Origin: Kosakonia arachidis
Lineage (GTDB): Bacteria; Pseudomonadota; Gammaproteobacteria; Enterobacterales; Enterobacteriaceae
Direction of reading: 5' to 3'
DNA length: 64,000 nt
Assembly (NCBI RefSeq): GCF_900116535.1
Contig: NZ_FPAU01000002.1
Span: forward strand, 221,301 to 285,300
Shown here: one piece after another, positions 19,875 to 31,136 of the stretch
How the letters are laid out: every line of letters starts with the position of its first letter
Numbering within the stretch: the stretch's first letter is position 1
The notes under the pieces: generated by a model
What the model saw: only the letters and a program-made list of their open reading frames with translations
Databases searched by the model: none
What the model was told of the DNA's origin: nothing
Translations under genes and position numbers: made by a program

Positions 19875-21128
19875 TTATCCCCTTCTTGCCAGCGTCGCGC
19901 TATCCGCGAAGTAGGCTTTAATCCCTGCCAGAATCGACTCCGCCACTTCCTGCTGGAATTTGGCCGTCTTCAGCTTACGTTCCTCTTCCACATTACTGAT
20001 AAATGCAGTCTCGACCAGAATCGACGGAATATCCGGCGCTTTCAGTACCGCAAAACCGGCCTGTTCCACCTTATTTTTATGCAGATTATTAATGTTGCCG
20101 AGCTTATTGAGCACGGCTTTGCCGAACTTCAGGCTGTCATTGATGGTCAGCGACTGCACCATATCGAACATAGTGTGATCGAGATAACGGTCGCCGCTTT
20201 TACTCACGCCACCAATAAGGTCAGAAGCGTTCTGCGTCTGCGCCAGATACTTCGCCGCCGTACTGGTCGCTCCTTTGGTGGAAAGCGCGAATACTGAAGA
20301 ACCGCTCGGCTGGCGGCTGGTGAAGGCATCGGCGTGAATCGACACAAACAGATCCGCACGCTGTTTTTGCGCTTTGGCGACGCGCACTTTCAACGGGATA
20401 AAGACATCCTCGTTACGCGTCATGTAGGCTTTCATATTGCCTTCTTTCTCGATCAGCGCGTACAGACGGCGGGCGATTTGTAGCACTACGTCTTTCTCGC
20501 GGGTACGGTATTTCCCCGTCGCCCCCGGATCTTCACCACCGTGACCGGGATCCAGCATAATGACGATTGGTCGATCGCGCCCCGCCTTACCCGGCTGCGG
20601 GCCGCTATCCTGCTCCGGCATCTGCTGTTCAAGATCGCCTTTGTTGTACTCTTCCAGGAGCGCCAGCAACGGATCCTGCACATCTTTCGCATTCACCGGA
20701 TAGAGATCCATCACCAGCCGCTCTTTGAAGCCGGCGACCGGTGCCAGCGCGAACAGTTGCGGCGCAATATCCTGTTTCAGCTCAAACACCATGCGCACAG
20801 TTTGCGGATCAAACTGACCAACGCGCGCAGATTTGATAAAGGGATCATCACCACGAATCTGCGCCCCCATACCTTTAAGCACGGAGTTAAGATGTACGCC
20901 TTCCAGATCCACCACCAGCCGGTCAGGGTTACTCAACGTGAACTGCTTGTATTTAATGACCTGGTTAGACTCCACCGTCACGCGCGTATAGGTAGAGGCC
21001 GGCCAGACGCGCACCGCCACTACCTGGCTTACCGCTGCCAGGCCAATCTGGCTTACGCTTAATAACCACATGGCCCCCGCCCCTTTTAATAACCTGCGGC
21101 GGCTCACCGATGACTGACTTCCCGACAT
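19875..21128 (-). CDS. amiC: N-acetylmuramoyl-L-alanine amidase AmiC
   Basis: A 417-residue periplasmic amidase that splits septal peptidoglycan during daughter-cell separation, activated by NlpD. A twin-arginine signal is visible ([10 protein letters not shown] near residues 9-18, then a hydrophobic stretch to about 31), so it is exported folded by Tat. An AMIN domain (about 34-140) targets the septum; the C-terminal zinc amidase_3 domain has [10 protein letters not shown], the Glu of TREKDVV and SIHADAF. Start MSGSQ at 21128 is preferred over ATG five codons upstream by comparison with the family. Confidence 0.97.
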   Translation of the reverse strand: MSGSQSSVSRRRLLKGAGAMWLLSVSQIGLAAVSQVVAVRVWPASTYTRVTVESNQVIKYKQFTLSNPDRLVVDLEGVHLNSVLKGMGAQIRGDDPFIKSARVGQFDPQTVRMVFELKQDIAPQLFALAPVAGFKERLVMDLYPVNAKDVQDPLLALLEEYNKGDLEQQMPEQDSGPQPGKAGRDRPIVIMLDPGHGGEDPGATGKYRTREKDVVLQIARRLYALIEKEGNMKAYMTRNEDVFIPLKVRVAKAQKQRADLFVSIHADAFTSRQPSGSSVFALSTKGATSTAAKYLAQTQNASDLIGGVSKSGDRYLDHTMFDMVQSLTINDSLKFGKAVLNKLGNINNLHKNKVEQAGFAVLKAPDIPSILVETAFISNVEEERKLKTAKFQQEVAESILAGIKAYFADSATLARRG

Positions 21129-21304
21129 GCCTCTCCCGAGCAATTTTTCGCTAAATAATGCTATTCGTCAGAATTGACCGAAAACTTTAACGAATGATGC
21201 ATAAACTGTCATCTATTAAAGGGTAAACATCTGTCTGCCCAATGTCTTCGCCGGGGCAATTTTATTGAATGACGACAAAATTTGCACTTGCGCCGGACGT
21301 CAGA

Positions 21305-21343
21305 AAAGAATAAAAATACACAATTTACGAATAATAATGCATT
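21305..21343 (+). promoter_or_regulatory. Tandem ARG boxes (ArgR operator) of argA
   Basis: Two 18-bp imperfect palindromes, aaagaataaaaatacaca (21305-21322) and tacgaataataatgcatt (21326-21343), each close to the ARG-box pattern NNTGAATWWWWATTCANN and separated by exactly 3 bp, the spacing known for ArgR hexamer operators. They end 11 bp before the argA start codon, so ArgR-arginine would repress argA. Confidence 0.82.
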
Positions 21344-21354
21344 GAGGACAGGCC

Positions 21355-22686
21355 GTGGTAAGAGAGCGCAGAACCGAACTGGTACAAGGATTCCGCCATT
21401 CTGTTCCCTATATTAATGCCCATCGGGGAAAGACTTTTGTCATTATGCTCGGTGGCGAAGCCATTGAGCACGATAATTTTTCAAGTATTATCAATGATAT
21501 AGGCCTGTTGCACAGCCTCGGCATCCGGCTGGTGGTCGTGTACGGCGCGCGTCCGCAAATCGACGCGAATCTTGCCGAACATCACCATGAACCGATTTAC
21601 CACAAACACACCCGCGTGACAGATGCTAAAACCCTTGAACTGGTTAAGCAGGCGGCAGGTCTGTTGCAACTCGACATCACGGCACGGCTGTCGATGAGCC
21701 TCAACAATACGCCATTGCAGGGCGCGCATATTAACGTGGTCAGCGGCAACTTTATTATTTCACAACCGCTGGGCGTCGATGATGGCGTGGATTATTGCCA
21801 CAGCGGACGTATTCGCCGTATTGATGAGGAAGCGATCCATCGCCAGCTCGACAGCGGTGCGATTGTGCTGATGGGACCGGTCGCGGTGTCAGTTACTGGC
21901 GAAAGTTTTAATCTTACCTCCGAAGAGATCGCCACCCAGCTTGCCATCAAGTTGAAAGCCGAAAAAATGATCGGTTTCTGCTCGTCGCAAGGGGTAATGA
22001 ACGACGAGGGCTCGATTGTTTCTGAGTTGTTCCCGAATGAAGCGCAGGCGCGCGTCGAGTCGCTGGAAGCACAAGGAGATTACCACTCCGGCACGGTACG
22101 TTTCCTGCGCGGTGCGGTCAAAGCCTGTCGCAGCGGCGTGCGACGCAGCCACTTGATCAGCTATCAGGAAGACGGCGCACTGCTGCAGGAGTTATTCTCC
22201 CGCGATGGTATCGGTACGCAGATTGTGATGGAGAGCGCCGAGCAAATCCGCCGCGCAACCATCAACGATATTGGCGGCATTCTCGAACTTATCCGCCCGC
22301 TTGAACAACAGGGCATTCTGGTGCGCCGCTCCCGCGAGCAACTGGAGATGGAGATCGACAAATTCACCATTATCGAACGCGATAATCTGACCATTGCCTG
22401 TGCGGCGCTTTATCCCTTCCCGGAAGAGAAAATCGGCGAGATGGCCTGCGTAGCGGTACACCCGGATTATCGAAGCTCGTCGCGCGGTGAAGTCCTTCTG
22501 GAGCGTATTGCCGCACAAGCGAGACAAATTGGCCTGAGCAAATTGTTTGTGCTGACCACACGCAGCATTCACTGGTTCCAGGAACGCGGCTTTACCCCGG
22601 TGGATATTGATTCACTGCCGGAAACCAAAAAGCAGATGTACAACTATCAGCGCCGTTCCAAAGTGCTGATGGCCGACCTTACCTGA
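21355..22686 (+). CDS. argA: N-acetylglutamate synthase ArgA
   Basis: A 443-residue enzyme for the first step of arginine synthesis, acetylating glutamate with acetyl-CoA. The N-terminal amino-acid-kinase-like domain ([10 protein letters not shown], about 1-290) binds the arginine feedback inhibitor; the C-terminal GNAT domain (about 295-435, [17 protein letters not shown]) is catalytic. The start codon is GTG, with GAGGACAGG just upstream, as in E. coli argA. It is monocistronic and faces recD, with a hairpin between them. Confidence 0.98.
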   Translation: MVRERRTELVQGFRHSVPYINAHRGKTFVIMLGGEAIEHDNFSSIINDIGLLHSLGIRLVVVYGARPQIDANLAEHHHEPIYHKHTRVTDAKTLELVKQAAGLLQLDITARLSMSLNNTPLQGAHINVVSGNFIISQPLGVDDGVDYCHSGRIRRIDEEAIHRQLDSGAIVLMGPVAVSVTGESFNLTSEEIATQLAIKLKAEKMIGFCSSQGVMNDEGSIVSELFPNEAQARVESLEAQGDYHSGTVRFLRGAVKACRSGVRRSHLISYQEDGALLQELFSRDGIGTQIVMESAEQIRRATINDIGGILELIRPLEQQGILVRRSREQLEMEIDKFTIIERDNLTIACAALYPFPEEKIGEMACVAVHPDYRSSSRGEVLLERIAAQARQIGLSKLFVLTTRSIHWFQERGFTPVDIDSLPETKKQMYNYQRRSKVLMADLT

Positions 22687-22690
22687 CGCT

Positions 22691-22713
22691 TGCCCCCGCA
22701 CGCTGCGGGGGCA
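22691..22713. terminator. Hairpin between convergent argA and recD
   Basis: A perfect 10-bp stem, TGCCCCCGCA and TGCGGGGGCA, around the loop CGC, filling almost all the space between the two stop codons. There is no T-run on either side, so it may work as a transcript-end stabiliser or a weak bidirectional terminator. Confidence 0.6.
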
Positions 22714-24546
22714 TTACGCTACGTCGCTAAATAACGCATCTAGCCCACTGCGCCGCTCGGTGCGGGTAGCTATGGCCTGCGCCAGAATACGCTCGTCCGC
22801 ATAGAGCGACAGTCGCCTGCGTGCACGGGTAATGGCAGTGTAAACCAGCTCACGCGTGACAACCGGTACAAACTGCCCAGGCAGGATCAGCGCCGTATGA
22901 TCGAACTCCGACCCCTGTGATTTATGCACGGTCATTGCCCACGCCGTTTCATGCTCCGGCAGGCGACTGGGCTGCACGGACTTGATGCTACCATCCGGCA
23001 GCGGAAACCAGACGCGGATCCCCTGCCCCTGCTCCAGCGCAATACCAATATCGCCGTTAAATAAGCCCAGTGCTGAATCATTACGCGAGATCATAACCGG
23101 ACGACCGTGATACCAGCGCGAATGCGCCGGGCGTGAAATCTGCCCTTTACGCAGCAGCGCCTGTTCCAGACGCTCATTCAGCCCGCTAACCCCAAACGGC
23201 CCCTCGCGCAATGCGCACAGCAACTGGTATTCGCTAAACGCCGCAATAATTTCTTGCGGCGCGGCGTTACTATGCACCCGCGACAGATAATGGCCATAAC
23301 CGGCGAGCGCGTCGTCGATCATCGCCCGATACTCTTCTGTGCTCTGCAATGGTTTACGTTCAATATCGCCAAAGCTATGACTAAACACCGCTCTGGTGGC
23401 ATTTTTATCACCCCGATTGACCGCCGCCGCCAGCTGACCAATGCCGGAATCACTGCCAAAACGATAGCTTTTTTGCAGCAAACACAGGCTATCGCGCAAC
23501 GTGCTGGCGCAGTGCCCTTCTCCGGCGGGAACCGTTGAGCCGGTTAAGCGCGATAGCTGCGCCGCGCGCTCCGGAGTATAGCCAGCGTTCACCCACGCAC
23601 AGATATCACCCAGCACCGCCCCGGCTTCTACCGAGGCCAGTTGATCGCGATCGCCAAGAAATATCACCCGGGCCTGCGGCGGCAGTGCATCGATCAATCG
23701 CGACATCATCGGCAAATCGATCATTGAAGCCTCGTCGACCACCAGCACATCAAGATGCAGCGGGTTATCCGCATGATGTCGCAGCCGCTGGCTACCCGGC
23801 TGCGCGCCAAGCAGACGATGAAGCGTGCTGGCTTCGGCTGGCAGCATCGTTTTCTGTTGTTCTGTCAGATCCAACTGACGCAGCGCATTGCCCAGCGACT
23901 CGGTTAACCGTGCGGCAGCTTTGCCGGTCGGCGCAGCCAGACAAATGCGGCATTTGCTACCGTCCACCATCTGTACCAGTGCCGCCAGTAATTTTGCCAC
24001 TGTCGTGGTTTTCCCGGTTCCCGGCCCGCCGGAAATCACCGAAATACGCCGGGTAAGCGCCACGGCTGCCGCCACTTTCTGCCAGTTTACGTCGCCCGTT
24101 GCCGGGAAAAATGTCTCCAGTACCTGCGTCAGCCGTGTTTCATCAACGTCGGGTTGGCTCTGCCGTTCGGCAAAAAATGCCGCCACTTGTCTTTCATTTT
24201 GCCACATACGATTCAGATAGAGGCGGTCCCCTATCAGCACCAACGGCGCTGGCGTTTCGCCGTCGCTGACAGCGCGCGATGCCAGCAGCACTTGCCGCCA
24301 GTCACCAGGGTTCCCGGCCAGTTCAAAAAGCGGGTTAAAGATCGCTCCTGCGCTGGCATACACTTCTGGCGTCAGGCGCGAAAGTGGTAAACAGACATGT
24401 CCCTCACCTGCGTCATGGCTGAGCAGCGCCGCTGCCAGCATCACCGCAGGTTCATCTTCTGTTGCCACCGTCAGAGCGAACTGCACATCGAGCGGGCGCA
24501 ACAATTTCAGTTCTGCCGCCTCACGTAATCGCGTTGTCATACTCAT
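22714..24546 (-). CDS. recD: Exodeoxyribonuclease V alpha subunit RecD
   Basis: A 610-residue 5'-3' helicase subunit of RecBCD, the machine that unwinds and trims double-strand ends until it meets Chi. Walker A is GGPGTGKT (173-180), Walker B LVVDEAS and motif [14 protein letters not shown] are present. Its ATG overlaps the recB stop (ATGA, 4 bp), so stoichiometry is coupled. The N-terminus reads MSMTTRL; the second Met is an alternative start two codons in. The N-terminal 110 residues diverge more from E. coli than the helicase core does. Confidence 0.97.
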   Translation of the reverse strand: MSMTTRLREAAELKLLRPLDVQFALTVATEDEPAVMLAAALLSHDAGEGHVCLPLSRLTPEVYASAGAIFNPLFELAGNPGDWRQVLLASRAVSDGETPAPLVLIGDRLYLNRMWQNERQVAAFFAERQSQPDVDETRLTQVLETFFPATGDVNWQKVAAAVALTRRISVISGGPGTGKTTTVAKLLAALVQMVDGSKCRICLAAPTGKAAARLTESLGNALRQLDLTEQQKTMLPAEASTLHRLLGAQPGSQRLRHHADNPLHLDVLVVDEASMIDLPMMSRLIDALPPQARVIFLGDRDQLASVEAGAVLGDICAWVNAGYTPERAAQLSRLTGSTVPAGEGHCASTLRDSLCLLQKSYRFGSDSGIGQLAAAVNRGDKNATRAVFSHSFGDIERKPLQSTEEYRAMIDDALAGYGHYLSRVHSNAAPQEIIAAFSEYQLLCALREGPFGVSGLNERLEQALLRKGQISRPAHSRWYHGRPVMISRNDSALGLFNGDIGIALEQGQGIRVWFPLPDGSIKSVQPSRLPEHETAWAMTVHKSQGSEFDHTALILPGQFVPVVTRELVYTAITRARRRLSLYADERILAQAIATRTERRSGLDALFSDVA

Positions 24547-27500
24547 AGCGCCGCCTCCTGCGTCTCTCCGGCAAATAACGTATCCATCTGTTCGATCAGT
24601 GCCGCGTCAGGACGCGTAGTGAAGATCCCCTGCTGCGGGTTTTGCGCTTCAACGCCGCGTAAAAAAAGGTAGATCACGCCGCCGAAATGCTGTTCGTAAC
24701 GGTAATCCGCAATGCGGTGGCGCAGGTAACGATGCAGCGCCAGGCTATATAACTGATACTGCAAGTCATAGCGGTGCGACTGCATTGCCGTCGCCATCGC
24801 CGCCTGCGTATAGGCCTCCGCACTTTCGCCCAGCCAGTTGGATTTGTAATCCAGCAGGTAGTAGCGCCCATCGTGGCGGAAGACGAGATCGATAAAACCT
24901 TTCAGCATACCGCGTACATCGCGGAAATCGAGCGGAGGGCACCCTGCCGACAGCGGATCGTAGCGCCGGATTAGCACATCCAGCGCCTGGGCACTCAGTG
25001 TCTGCGTCACAGGCAAGTAGAATTCCATCTCAACCTGTTTCTCCTTCTCCGTAAGCTGGCTTAGCGAAATGCCCGTCCCGGTCAGCGGCGCATGCAACAC
25101 GCTCTCCAACCAGCGGCTCAGTACCGGCTCCCAGTGTTCTTCGTACCCCCCCACCAGCACTCTTTCCGCCATCCATTGCGGCGAGATTGGCTGGGTAAAA
25201 TCCAGATCTTCAAACAGGCTATGCAAAAAGGTTCCCGGCGCGGCGCCACGCGGAAACTGGTGCGGCGTCAGCTTCAGTTCAGCCATAACCTCATGCTCAC
25301 CAGCCGCATCGATATCCAGACGCGGCAGCAGTTCCTGGGCGAGGCCATGAGCACGCTGCTGCAAGCCGGAATAGCTGGTCACGCGCCAGTCATCGGCAAT
25401 TTTCCGCGTCACTTTCCGCGCGTTCAGCACAGGCAGTGGCGTTTGCGGCAACTGCCATCGGGCGCTATCGGCAACGGGCGGTGTGCAAAGGGCAATATCG
25501 TCATCGCACAGCGCCTGCAATGCGCGCTGCAAACCCGCTGCATCGAGCGCTTCACCTTTCTGGATCAGCCGCCCAAGCGCGCTCTGATGGAAATCAGTTT
25601 CGCCCGTTTTGCCGCCGCGGCGGCGGATCAGTGGCGCGATCCCCAGGCTGCAATGCCAGACCGAACGCGTTAATGCCACATACAGCAGACGCAAATCTTC
25701 CGCCAGGCGCTCGGTTTCCGCCAGTTCGACGCTCTCGTCGCCATGGCTTAAATCAAGCATCGCCGCGAACGATTCGCGATCATGATAGAACCCCTGATCC
25801 TGGACGCGGAAATTCGCAATAAATGGCAGCCAGACCAGTGGGTACTCGAGACCTTTCGATTTATGGATGGTGACAATTTGCACCAGATGTTTGTCACTCT
25901 CCAGACGCAACTGCTCACTGGAGGCATTGGCATTCGGTTCAGCGATGCGCTGCGCCAGCCAGCGTGTAAGTGCATGCTCACTTTCAAGCTGCGTCCCGGC
26001 TTCCTGCAACAGTTCGCTGATATGCAGAATATCGGTTAAACGCCGCTCACCACCTGGCGTCGCCAGTAAATTCTCCGCCACATTGCGTGCACTCATCAAT
26101 GTGCGCAACATCGGCATCACACCGCGTTTTTGCCACAACTCGCGGTAGTGAGAGAACTCCTCAACTTTCTCATCCCACGCCTGTTCATCGAGATTCAGCG
26201 CTTCAATATCCTGCGCGGTCAGCCCCAGCATGGAGGTAGCTAACGCGCTACGCAACGTGCTCTCCCGTTCCGGTGCCAACACGGCATGCAATAGCCACAA
26301 CAGTTCCTGCGCTTCCGGCGTATCGAACACGCTGTCACGGTTAGAGAGATAGACAGAGGGAATATCCAGCAGCATCAGGGCATCGCGAATAAGCGACGCT
26401 TCATGGCGGCTGCGCACCAGCACGGTGATATCCGAGGCTCTAACCGGTCGCACTTTCTCATGCTCGCCCTCACCTTCGTACAGCAGCGCCTCACCCTGCT
26501 GACCAGCACTCAGCCAGTCGCGGATCTGCGAGGCGCAGAGCTGCGCCATAAAACCCTGGTAATCGCCGACACCAACACCTTCACCCTCCATCAGCCACAT
26601 TTTCATGGCTGGCTGCATTTCTCCACGAAAGGTGAAGCGCAGACCGGCATTTTTAGCGGCGGATCTAACCGGCAGGAAGGGGATCTGACGAAACATAAAG
26701 GCGTCTTCCATCTGCATAAACAGGCGGTTAACGCTGGCGATCATTCCCGGCGACGAGCGCCAGTTGGTATCAAGGGTATAGCGAGCGCTCACTTCGTCGC
26801 GCGCTTTCATATAAGTAAAAATATCGGCACCGCGAAACGCGTAGATGGCCTGCTTCGGGTCGCCAATTAACAACAGGCCGCACTCTGTCTGCCCGTGCCA
26901 GATACGGCTGAAAATACGGTACTGCTGCGGATCGGTATCCTGAAATTCATCGATCATCGCCACCGGGAAACGTCCACGGATCGCCGCGGCCAGCGCCTCG
27001 CCGTTCGGACTACGCAAGGCACTATCCAGACGGCTCAGCATATCGTCAAAACCCAGCTCGCCACGACGACGCTTCTCTTTCGCCACCGCCTCGCGGATTT
27101 CACGCATTGCGCTGGTCAGCACCAGATCATCAAGCGTTAGCGGCTGAGCCAGCAGTTCCTCAATAGCAACAAAGAGTGGATGCTCCGGCACAACACCATC
27201 CGCTTTGGTGCGTTCGGCAAGGAAAGACTGAGCAAACTTCTCCAGAGCCTCCGGCAGCAGGTAACTGCGCGTCTCCTCCTGCGCCCAGGCAGATACACGC
27301 TCAATATACTTTGCCTGATTGCCGCGGTTGAATTTGCGTCGGTCAATGCCGGACGCTTCAATCACCGGCTCCACTTCGGCAACTGCGGCGTTCCACTGCT
27401 GCTTGATAGCATCAATCAGAGCGATAATGCGCTGGTGCCGGGAAACCAGCGTTTCATCCGCCGACGGTGGGGATTTGATCTGCGGAGCTTCGCCCTGCAG

Positions 27501-28103
27501 GTAGCGATCGATCGCCTTCAGTAGTTCCTGTGGCCCTTTCCACGATGCATGAACCGCCTGGGCAATCTCACGAGGCAGCGGGTAGCAGTGACGCCGCCAG
27601 AAATCCGCGCAGGCCTGATAGCGCAGCAGGGATTCATCTTCCACCAGTTGCTGTTCAAACAGCATGCCAGATTCGAATGCGTTCAGGCTGAGCATGCGTT
27701 GGCAGAAGCCATGAATGGTAAAGACTGCCGCCTCATCCATTTGCCGCTCGGCCAGCATCAGCCAGTATGCCGCCTGCTGCTTATCGGCAATCTCCTCCAG
27801 CAAACGGGCATATAAGGGGTTGCTGCTGCTTTCTCGCAGGCAGGCAATGCGTAACTCATGGATATTACTACGGATACGGCCACGCAGCTCTTCGGTCGCG
27901 GCCTCAGTGAACGTTACCACCAGCAACTCTTCAACGCTGAGTGGTCGCGGGAAGGCGGCATTACCGCCCAGCCCTAATAGCAGCCGCAAATAGAGTGCGG
28001 CGATGGTGAATGTTTTGCCTGTACCCGCTGAGGCTTCAATCAGGCGCTCGCCGGTAAGCGGCAAGCGCAGGGGATCAAGGGTCTCAGCAGTGGTTTCACT
28101 CAT
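24543..28103 (-). CDS. recB: Exodeoxyribonuclease V beta subunit RecB
   Basis: A 1186-residue UvrD-type 3'-5' helicase and nuclease of RecBCD; it also loads RecA. Walker A ASAGTGKT is at 24-31 (Lys30). The C-terminal nuclease domain contains the metal/catalytic motif DYKSNW, with Asp1085 and Lys1087. It overlaps the end of ptrA by 8 bp and recD by 4 bp, so ptrA, recB and recD are one transcription unit, the known odd arrangement of a periplasmic protease gene within the recBCD cluster. Confidence 0.98.
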   Translation of the reverse strand: MSETTAETLDPLRLPLTGERLIEASAGTGKTFTIAALYLRLLLGLGGNAAFPRPLSVEELLVVTFTEAATEELRGRIRSNIHELRIACLRESSSNPLYARLLEEIADKQQAAYWLMLAERQMDEAAVFTIHGFCQRMLSLNAFESGMLFEQQLVEDESLLRYQACADFWRRHCYPLPREIAQAVHASWKGPQELLKAIDRYLQGEAPQIKSPPSADETLVSRHQRIIALIDAIKQQWNAAVAEVEPVIEASGIDRRKFNRGNQAKYIERVSAWAQEETRSYLLPEALEKFAQSFLAERTKADGVVPEHPLFVAIEELLAQPLTLDDLVLTSAMREIREAVAKEKRRRGELGFDDMLSRLDSALRSPNGEALAAAIRGRFPVAMIDEFQDTDPQQYRIFSRIWHGQTECGLLLIGDPKQAIYAFRGADIFTYMKARDEVSARYTLDTNWRSSPGMIASVNRLFMQMEDAFMFRQIPFLPVRSAAKNAGLRFTFRGEMQPAMKMWLMEGEGVGVGDYQGFMAQLCASQIRDWLSAGQQGEALLYEGEGEHEKVRPVRASDITVLVRSRHEASLIRDALMLLDIPSVYLSNRDSVFDTPEAQELLWLLHAVLAPERESTLRSALATSMLGLTAQDIEALNLDEQAWDEKVEEFSHYRELWQKRGVMPMLRTLMSARNVAENLLATPGGERRLTDILHISELLQEAGTQLESEHALTRWLAQRIAEPNANASSEQLRLESDKHLVQIVTIHKSKGLEYPLVWLPFIANFRVQDQGFYHDRESFAAMLDLSHGDESVELAETERLAEDLRLLYVALTRSVWHCSLGIAPLIRRRGGKTGETDFHQSALGRLIQKGEALDAAGLQRALQALCDDDIALCTPPVADSARWQLPQTPLPVLNARKVTRKIADDWRVTSYSGLQQRAHGLAQELLPRLDIDAAGEHEVMAELKLTPHQFPRGAAPGTFLHSLFEDLDFTQPISPQWMAERVLVGGYEEHWEPVLSRWLESVLHAPLTGTGISLSQLTEKEKQVEMEFYLPVTQTLSAQALDVLIRRYDPLSAGCPPLDFRDVRGMLKGFIDLVFRHDGRYYLLDYKSNWLGESAEAYTQAAMATAMQSHRYDLQYQLYSLALHRYLRHRIADYRYEQHFGGVIYLFLRGVEAQNPQQGIFTTRPDAALIEQMDTLFAGETQEAAL

Positions 28104-30984
28104 CTTTCTCGGTCATCTTCGGTAAGGATTGCTGCAGGGCGCTGACGCTGTCCCAGACCTTCCAGCCTTGCGGTTGAGCATATTCCGCTTTCCCGCTCTG
28201 GCTACCGGAGATCTGCGACAATATCGCCATGCCTTGCGGCTCTACCACCGCCTGATGGAAGAAGTCGGCAAGTTTCTGCGGCGTCAGCAGTTTTATCTGA
28301 GCGACTACTTTATCACGGGAATCGAAGCGCATATTGCCGCGATCGAAATCTTTACTGAGTTTGGAAGCCTCTTCACCTAACGTTTGCGGTGCTTGCACAA
28401 CTTGTGCAATCACCCCCTGCTGGATTTGAGCAAACTCTTCCGGTTTCATCGCCCGCAGCTTCGCTTCCGCTGTCGGGAAGAAAGCCTTGTAGCGATCCCA
28501 AAGATACGCCGGTTGCTTATCATTGCTCTGTAACAGGAAACCCATGCCCCACTGACGACCAATGCTCATCGGGAAAGCAAATACGGCGTAACCAAGCTGT
28601 TCCTCAGTGCGTAACTGGTTATAGAACCACGGCTGCACAATTTGCCCCAGCATCGCGCTGTAGGCCGAGCTGCTGAACTCATCAAAACCCGGTGGTACGA
28701 ACACCGCGGCCAGCGCGGAATCCGTGCTGGTGCCCGCTTTTTCAAAACTCACATTCTGCTGTTTATCAACAATGACGTCCTTGTTACGGCACCACACTGT
28801 CCCATTGGCACCCAACTGTTTTTGTACCGCATGTGCAAGGTCTTTCGCCTGCTGCTCGCTAAGGTTACCAACCACAAGGAATTCCGGACGCCCATTGCTT
28901 TTCAGTGCATCGCGATAGTGCAAAATGTCCTGCAAGGAGATCGATGGCAACAGCGCACGACGATCTTCACGCTGGAAGTACGGCACCTGCGACAGCATCT
29001 GCACCGGCATAATCGCCTGATCGAAGGCTTTACCCTTCTCTGCCGAATCCATCATTTGCGCGTACCAGGATTTGGCCTGAGCAAGCTGTTCTTCCGTCGG
29101 TGTATAGCTGAAATATCCGCTCAGCAGCGCCTGGAAGAGCTGTGGCAGGCGCTGGGTATAACCATTGGCATTCAACATCAAGCCATTGTTGGCATTGGTG
29201 GAGAAAGTGATCCCGCCGACAGCCGCCTGGTTGCTCAGTTGATCGAGCGCCAGCCCCGCCAGATAGTCATTCAGGGCGAACATCACCTGGCTCTTCGCGG
29301 TATCCATCGCCTGTGGATTACGCAGTACCATGCTGACATCCGCCTTCGGTTCGCTGGCAAAATAACGGCTCGGCATATACACCACGCGCAGCGTCGGCTC
29401 ATCGACAATCAGTTCAGGATGCTCGTACTGCTTCTGCGGTTTGATCAGCGTAAAATCATCCGGAATATAGGGGTTCAGTTCCGGGAATTTCAGCGTAATG
29501 TCGCTCGCCCGCTTCTGCCAGTCGGCAAAGGCTTCCGGGGAAATTTTATCGACCTGATAAGGCGCATCGACAAAATAGGCTGTTTTATTGTGCGGCTCAT
29601 CCGGGCTGATATACCAGATGCGGGCGTTTTGCGGCGTCATTTCGTTAAGACGCGCCTGCACCGCTTTGGCATCAAACTGGTCAGCGATATTTACCGAATC
29701 CAGCGTATGTGCAACCGGTACGCGGATCATGGTATCTGCCAACCACTCAACATAATCCATATCGCGGGTAATGGAAGGGTAGCGGAAATCAAGGTCAAGA
29801 ATATGGGAAAGCTCGTCGAAATAGCGCTTATCGATGCCTTTTTCACGCAACAGTTGCAGATAGCTGAAAATCGCCGCCACTACCTGATCGCGATTCGCCT
29901 GACCTTTGTCTGTCAAAGTAGCGGAAATCGCCAGCACGCCGCTGTTGCCATTGACCACTGGATCGGAGTCGCCGCGGATCCCTTCAACCAGCCCCTGGCT
30001 TTGTAACCAGTCAGAGAGCGTGCCTGGACTACGATTGCCAATCAGATACGTGATCAACTCATCTGTTTTACTGCGAAACGCAGCGGTGTTGTTAGCGATA
30101 CGGAACTCAACGCGCAACACTTTGTTCGGCACTGCCGGAACATAGTGAATGATGATACCTTTCTGCGCATCGGTAACGACGGGGACGGTGATTTCCGGCT
30201 TTGTGATGTTTTTATTCGGTACGCGGCCATAGGTCTGTACCGCAAGCGTCGCCAGTTCGCTAAGCGGACGGTTGCTGTAGATGACCGCTTTCATCAGGTT
30301 CGCAGAGTAGAATTTATCGCGAAATGCCAGCAGCGCCTGGTGTACAGGGCTGCCCGGTTTGTCGCTCAAGGTTTCTAGGTTACCGCCGGAGAAACGCGCA
30401 GCCGGGTGCGCCGGGTTTATGGTCTCCGCGCTGACCTGTGCCATCCGCATCCCGTCACGGGTACGCGCCATGGTTAGCTCGGCGTTGACGGCGTTGCGTT
30501 CGCGTTCGCCATATTTCTTATCCAGCATCGGGGCGGCAATTGCATCCGCCAGACGATCAACGGCGCCGTCAAGCGCGTTATTTTCCACTTCCAGATAGTA
30601 AGCTGTGCGATAAGGTGCAGTACTGGCATTGTGACTGCCTCCATGCAGCTTGAGGTATTCGGCGAGGCTGTCCGGCTGCGGGTATTTTTTGGAACCCATC
30701 AGGGTCATGTGTTCCAGGTAATGCGCAAGGCCAGGGTGGGAATCAGGATCCTCAAGCGAACCGATCGGTACAACCAGCGCGGAAAGAGATTTCACCGCCT
30801 GCGGATCGGATACCAACAGCACAACCATGTCATTATCCAGACGAATCGCCTGATACTGACGGGTATCTTTATCGCTCTTGCGGATAGTTTCCTGAACCGG
30901 TTGCCAACCATTGTCGGCCTGACTGAATGGCACCCAGAGGGCAAAAAACAGGACGAAAACTTTTAACCAGGTGCTGCGGGGCAT
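28096..30984 (-). CDS. ptrA: Protease III (pitrilysin)
   Basis: A 962-residue periplasmic zinc protease of family M16 that degrades small peptides and protein fragments. The signal peptide is about residues 1-23 (ends FSQA). The inverted zinc motif HYLEH puts ligands at His88 and His92 with catalytic Glu91, and the third ligand Glu lies in AVNAELTMAR near 169; these agree with the E. coli numbering. The length is the same as in E. coli. It lies between recC and recB and overlaps recB by 8 bp; a 152-bp gap separates it from recC. Confidence 0.98.
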   Translation of the reverse strand: MPRSTWLKVFVLFFALWVPFSQADNGWQPVQETIRKSDKDTRQYQAIRLDNDMVVLLVSDPQAVKSLSALVVPIGSLEDPDSHPGLAHYLEHMTLMGSKKYPQPDSLAEYLKLHGGSHNASTAPYRTAYYLEVENNALDGAVDRLADAIAAPMLDKKYGERERNAVNAELTMARTRDGMRMAQVSAETINPAHPAARFSGGNLETLSDKPGSPVHQALLAFRDKFYSANLMKAVIYSNRPLSELATLAVQTYGRVPNKNITKPEITVPVVTDAQKGIIIHYVPAVPNKVLRVEFRIANNTAAFRSKTDELITYLIGNRSPGTLSDWLQSQGLVEGIRGDSDPVVNGNSGVLAISATLTDKGQANRDQVVAAIFSYLQLLREKGIDKRYFDELSHILDLDFRYPSITRDMDYVEWLADTMIRVPVAHTLDSVNIADQFDAKAVQARLNEMTPQNARIWYISPDEPHNKTAYFVDAPYQVDKISPEAFADWQKRASDITLKFPELNPYIPDDFTLIKPQKQYEHPELIVDEPTLRVVYMPSRYFASEPKADVSMVLRNPQAMDTAKSQVMFALNDYLAGLALDQLSNQAAVGGITFSTNANNGLMLNANGYTQRLPQLFQALLSGYFSYTPTEEQLAQAKSWYAQMMDSAEKGKAFDQAIMPVQMLSQVPYFQREDRRALLPSISLQDILHYRDALKSNGRPEFLVVGNLSEQQAKDLAHAVQKQLGANGTVWCRNKDVIVDKQQNVSFEKAGTSTDSALAAVFVPPGFDEFSSSAYSAMLGQIVQPWFYNQLRTEEQLGYAVFAFPMSIGRQWGMGFLLQSNDKQPAYLWDRYKAFFPTAEAKLRAMKPEEFAQIQQGVIAQVVQAPQTLGEEASKLSKDFDRGNMRFDSRDKVVAQIKLLTPQKLADFFHQAVVEPQGMAILSQISGSQSGKAEYAQPQGWKVWDSVSALQQSLPKMTEKDE

Positions 30985-31136
30985 TCACGAACCTCATCAT
31001 TAACGTTTCTGGCGGTTCCAGTAACTGTGGAACTGCCAGATATTCTCGCGCTGGCTTTGCCAGCACTCTTGTTATATCAGTCCATGACGGTCGCGCATAA
31101 TAATGAATGCTTACGGATTGCGCAATTTTTATACTG

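Noticed and set aside
28642-30006. Open frame of 454 codons on the plus strand
   Set aside because: It is wholly antisense to ptrA, a protease gene with full-length family similarity and intact zinc motif. The frame follows from codon bias of ptrA and has no recognisable domain or ribosome site.
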